From positions 112,501 to 176,500 of the forward strand of contig WPIO01000127.1 in assembly GCA_009760855.2 (NCBI GenBank): a DNA stretch of 64,000 nt. Reading direction: 5' to 3'. The translations under genes and the position numbers were made by a program. The stretch comes from Cristatella mucedo (taxonomy: Eukaryota > Bryozoa > Phylactolaemata > Cristatellidae). Under the pieces are notes generated by a model, which was not told the origin of the DNA, did no database searches, and saw only the letters and a list, made by a program, of their open reading frames with translations. Shown piece by piece: positions 61,161-64,000 of the stretch (position 1 is the stretch's first letter; the number at the start of each line of letters is the position of its first letter).

Positions 61161-63008
61161 AGGCAAACATTCCACAGTCGAACGAGAGCCGTTAAAGCCG
61201 CTCAGGCTCTGCTCAGGCTACACTAAGCCCGTAGCTGCTAGCTCAGCGAGATTACTGAGACCGGGTTCATTCAAAGCGAGGCCGTTGACCCCGGGTATTA
61301 GTACAGGGGCCGTAGTGTCCGAACTACATGACTGAGGCCACAGTTTCTAATCCTAAATCAGGTGATCGTTATTGACCACTGCAAGTAAATTGGGTGAGTG
61401 TCAATAGGACTCTTCTTCAGCGAGTCAAATAACGCTGCTGCTTTAGTAGCTGACCTATACTTTATTTCGATGACTGGCAGAAACACTCTCACTCACAGGC
61501 GGACAATGGATGCATTGCCAGACTGGATGTCTTGTCCGTATGTCCGCGGAACGGTGGGCAACGAAAGCAGCAGCGTCAACTTCAATTCTAGTTCGCTCAG
61601 CGTCTGACAAAGCGTCTGGGCAGGGCTGAAACTATTAGCCGCCGCCAGTTTCCGCCTCAGCGGGTGGAAGCACTGGATGTGGCTCGCGTTCGCACGCACC
61701 TTCCTGCTGAATCTGAAATAATTCCCCTGCCGGTCCTCGATCTCTCGGGTTACGTATGCGTGCCTTCTGAGACGTTCCGAAGGTCGAGCGCATGTCTGAG
61801 GTTGACGATAGAGCCTTTGTGTAAGGAAACTAAATCTCTTTTTATGCATTTCGATCATGTTGAAATGAAAGAATGTCAACTGCTTAATGACATCATGAAT
61901 TGTTATAAACGTGCGGCAGAGTCTCCTGAATTTGTACTTAGGGCCAGAACGTAGCGTTCACAATGGTGCTAATCTTTGCCGATGCGTGACGGATGAGGAT
62001 GAACCTCTAAGCCTCGGAGCACGGCTTTTGGAGACTTTTAGGATCAGCGCCATCGAGCCGAATCAGCGTGCGCCTACAGTAGCGCTGCCCAGGAGCAATG
62101 AGGAGAGCTAATACCGCACGATGAGAAGTACAGATACATGTGTGTCCAGAGTGAAGAGACATCTAATCGTAGCCGAGGTAGGCTACCGGCGTTCAGCAGC
62201 AGCAACTTCGAACAAGAAAAATCTCACACGGCGCAGAGCACCACGAAACCACTGAGCAACGCCAACTCAGGCCATTAAACATCTGTCCGGCTCAACGCTC
62301 AAAGCTCTAATAACTTCCCATTATACGACTTCGGTCTTGGACCACACCTTGTGCTCTAGATGTGGTCTACATGCTCTACACCACACAGATTGAATAAACC
62401 ACCGCCGTACTGGCTTAGTTTTTCATGAAATGAAGTGCTCGTGATTTTAAATCTGCTGAGCGAGGAGTACGATGATTTTTAATGCTCTGATCTTGAGCAA
62501 AATCCGACTCAGGCTTAATCTGAAGCGTCAGAGGTTGAAAACCTAAGACGCAGATCCGGGGCAGTCGGTACAGTCAGCTCGCTCAAAGTGACCGCCTCTT
62601 TCGTCCTTCGGAGTCGTCGAGTCAGATTGGCCTCATGCAGAGTCTACAGGTCGAGAGCCGACAACGGTCGCATAACGTTTCAATCCATTGGTCGGATGAG
62701 GTTTTGCTGCATACCCATGATGGTTTGTTCCTGATGGTGACCGCATTATAGTTATCTCTTTCTTGAGCGAAGACCTGATAGTTTGTTAGTGGACAGCCTT
62801 TATGCTTAGCACTGTCGGGATACATTGTTCACTATATCGGTGCAGCTTGTGTAGAGGTGCATCAAGCACTATTAGGAAAACACGACGTTAACTAAAGCTT
62901 CGCCCATATGTGTCATCTGCTATTATCTCATTTCCGTAAGTCTTGCGGAGCAGTCTTCATGTTGTAAAAAAACCGCAGTAGTGGTTTGACGTAAACGTGG
63001 TATTTGAG
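61161..63008. other. Intergenic with one unassigned minus frame
   Basis: Nothing else recognised beyond the frame at 61493-61858. Confidence 0.4.
61493..61858 (-). CDS. Unassigned 121-codon open frame
   Basis: Starts MIEMHKKRFSFLTQRLYRQP and continues without low-complexity runs through RREIEDRQGNYFRFSRKV-like text to a stop at 61493. It is Arg-rich with a predicted basic character. No domain recognised. It lies in no identifiable repeat, but a decayed mobile-element ORF is as likely as a gene. Confidence 0.25.
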   Translation of the reverse strand: MIEMHKKRFSFLTQRLYRQPQTCARPSERLRRHAYVTREIEDRQGNYFRFSRKVRANASHIQCFHPLRRKLAAANSFSPAQTLCQTLSELELKLTLLLSLPTVPRTYGQDIQSGNASIVRL

Positions 63009-63470
63009 CGTTATTATAATAATAATACATTTGATATAGCACCTTGAGAGAACTCAATCTCTCTAGGCACTTTACATTTGCTGCAAAGAAAGCACGGTCG
63101 AATATAGCTTGCTGAATAAACAACAAGAATAATATGGTTAGGGGTGACATGCACAGGGTCAGCATGCTAGTTTGGTTAGTGGCACTACGGACAGTGTCAG
63201 CACGAGCAAACGCATAAAGGATGATTCGCAGGGACTCACTAAATGCTGCCATACATAGAAACGTTTTCAGTTTCCTTTCAAATTCGGACAAGTCAGTAGA
63301 TGTCGTGACACAGGTTAGGAGTGAGTTCCAGGCTTTGGGAGCATGCGAACTAAAGGCATGGTCTCCAAAGGATTTGGGATTTGTACGAATATGGTTAAAC
63401 AGATTCCGAAAAGCGGGTGGTACGATGCTTAGCCTGGTGGGGAGTAGATCTGATATGATCTATCGATAGA
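63009..63470 (-). mobile_element. LINE-A 3' fragment
   Basis: (TAA)n tail, stem, UTR (ATATGGTTAGGGGTGACATG) and C-terminal remnant to GGGGAGTAGATCTGATA. Confidence 0.88.
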
Positions 63471-64000
63471 ACTGCCTCCCGATGCATAACACTCTCTTAC
63501 TGAATCTCGATTCACTCACAATTGTTTTTAATTTGCAATCGGTCGAATACTAAAGTCTAAGGTTTTTGGACGTAACATCAGCATTTAAAAAGATCTAACT
63601 GCACATATATATTACACATTGGATACTGGCTTGCGGCAGGGGCGTCGCATCTTATAAGAGCCGATTCCGCCTTTCGATTGGGAGCAGACGTCGGAAGCCA
63701 TACGCATCTCTGCCCTAGAATACGTAGGGATGCTGCCGTTGCACTGCTCGGGGAAGGGGCTAGCACATGCTTCTCTGCCTTAGCAGAAGTTGAGACATAC
63801 CGCAATCGCACTGCTCAGATGAGTAATTAGGAACGTAACCATTGTCTAGCAACAATTCTAACAAGATCTGAATCTGCTTGGAACTGTGATTCACATTTCT
63901 CTGTGAACAAACTGCCTAGGATGTATTGCCTGTTGTGTATGACGCCGCAGAACAGAATGCAAATACCTTTTGTTTTACTTGTTCGATCCTGTCTGTAAGC
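63471..64000. other. Intergenic, nothing recognised
   Basis: A 77-codon minus frame has no recognisable similarity. Confidence 0.5.

Overview
The window is nuclear DNA of a metazoan. Evidence is a spliced Krüppel-like-factor gene with GT-AG introns, many truncated non-LTR retrotransposons (LINEs), tRNA-derived SINEs, hAT DNA-transposon remains, long (GA)n/(CT)n arrays and CpG-rich islands. Nothing prokaryotic was seen. The species cannot be named from this sequence; an invertebrate is likely, given the short introns and the repeat families, but that is inference.

The one confidently recognised host gene is a complete KLF5-type transcription factor on the minus strand (start codon 12313, stop 8963). 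It has four exons with matching phases, a 60-bp exon carrying the core of zinc finger 1, three canonical C2H2 fingers and a predicted protein of 524 residues. A plausible core promoter (TATA-like, initiator, inverted CCAAT, GC box) lies at 12472-12589. The first 377 bases may hold the last two coding exons of an unrecognised plus-strand gene. A few other open frames (minus strand at 38593, 49673 and 61858) look weakly coding-like and stay unassigned.

Most of the rest is transposon debris. LINE-A (L2/CR1-like) has a 3' end with a GC-rich stem and an (ATT)n tail. LINE-B has an (ATTAC)n tail. A divergent LINE-D also occurs. SINE-1 is tRNA-derived and carries a LINE-A-like 3' tail. SINE-2 is tRNA-derived and contains a conserved palindrome beside its B box. 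A ZMYM1-like hAT element with recognisable termini (49899-52537) is interrupted by SINE-1 and a LINE-A tail. Nested insertions are common.

Tandem repeats dominate several regions: an indel-free 15-bp minisatellite with higher-order duplications (25037-27400), an almost perfect 12-bp minisatellite (36069-36967), and (GA)n/(CT)n arrays at 3164, 14503, 16142, 16744, 33000, 52923 and 54137. CpG-rich, G-run-rich blocks without recognisable genes lie at about 15.0-16.1, 16.5-17.4, 28.1-29.0, 30.0-31.6, 35.3-36.1, 38.1-39.1 and 43.7-44.5 kb; they may be promoters or first exons of genes not readable here.
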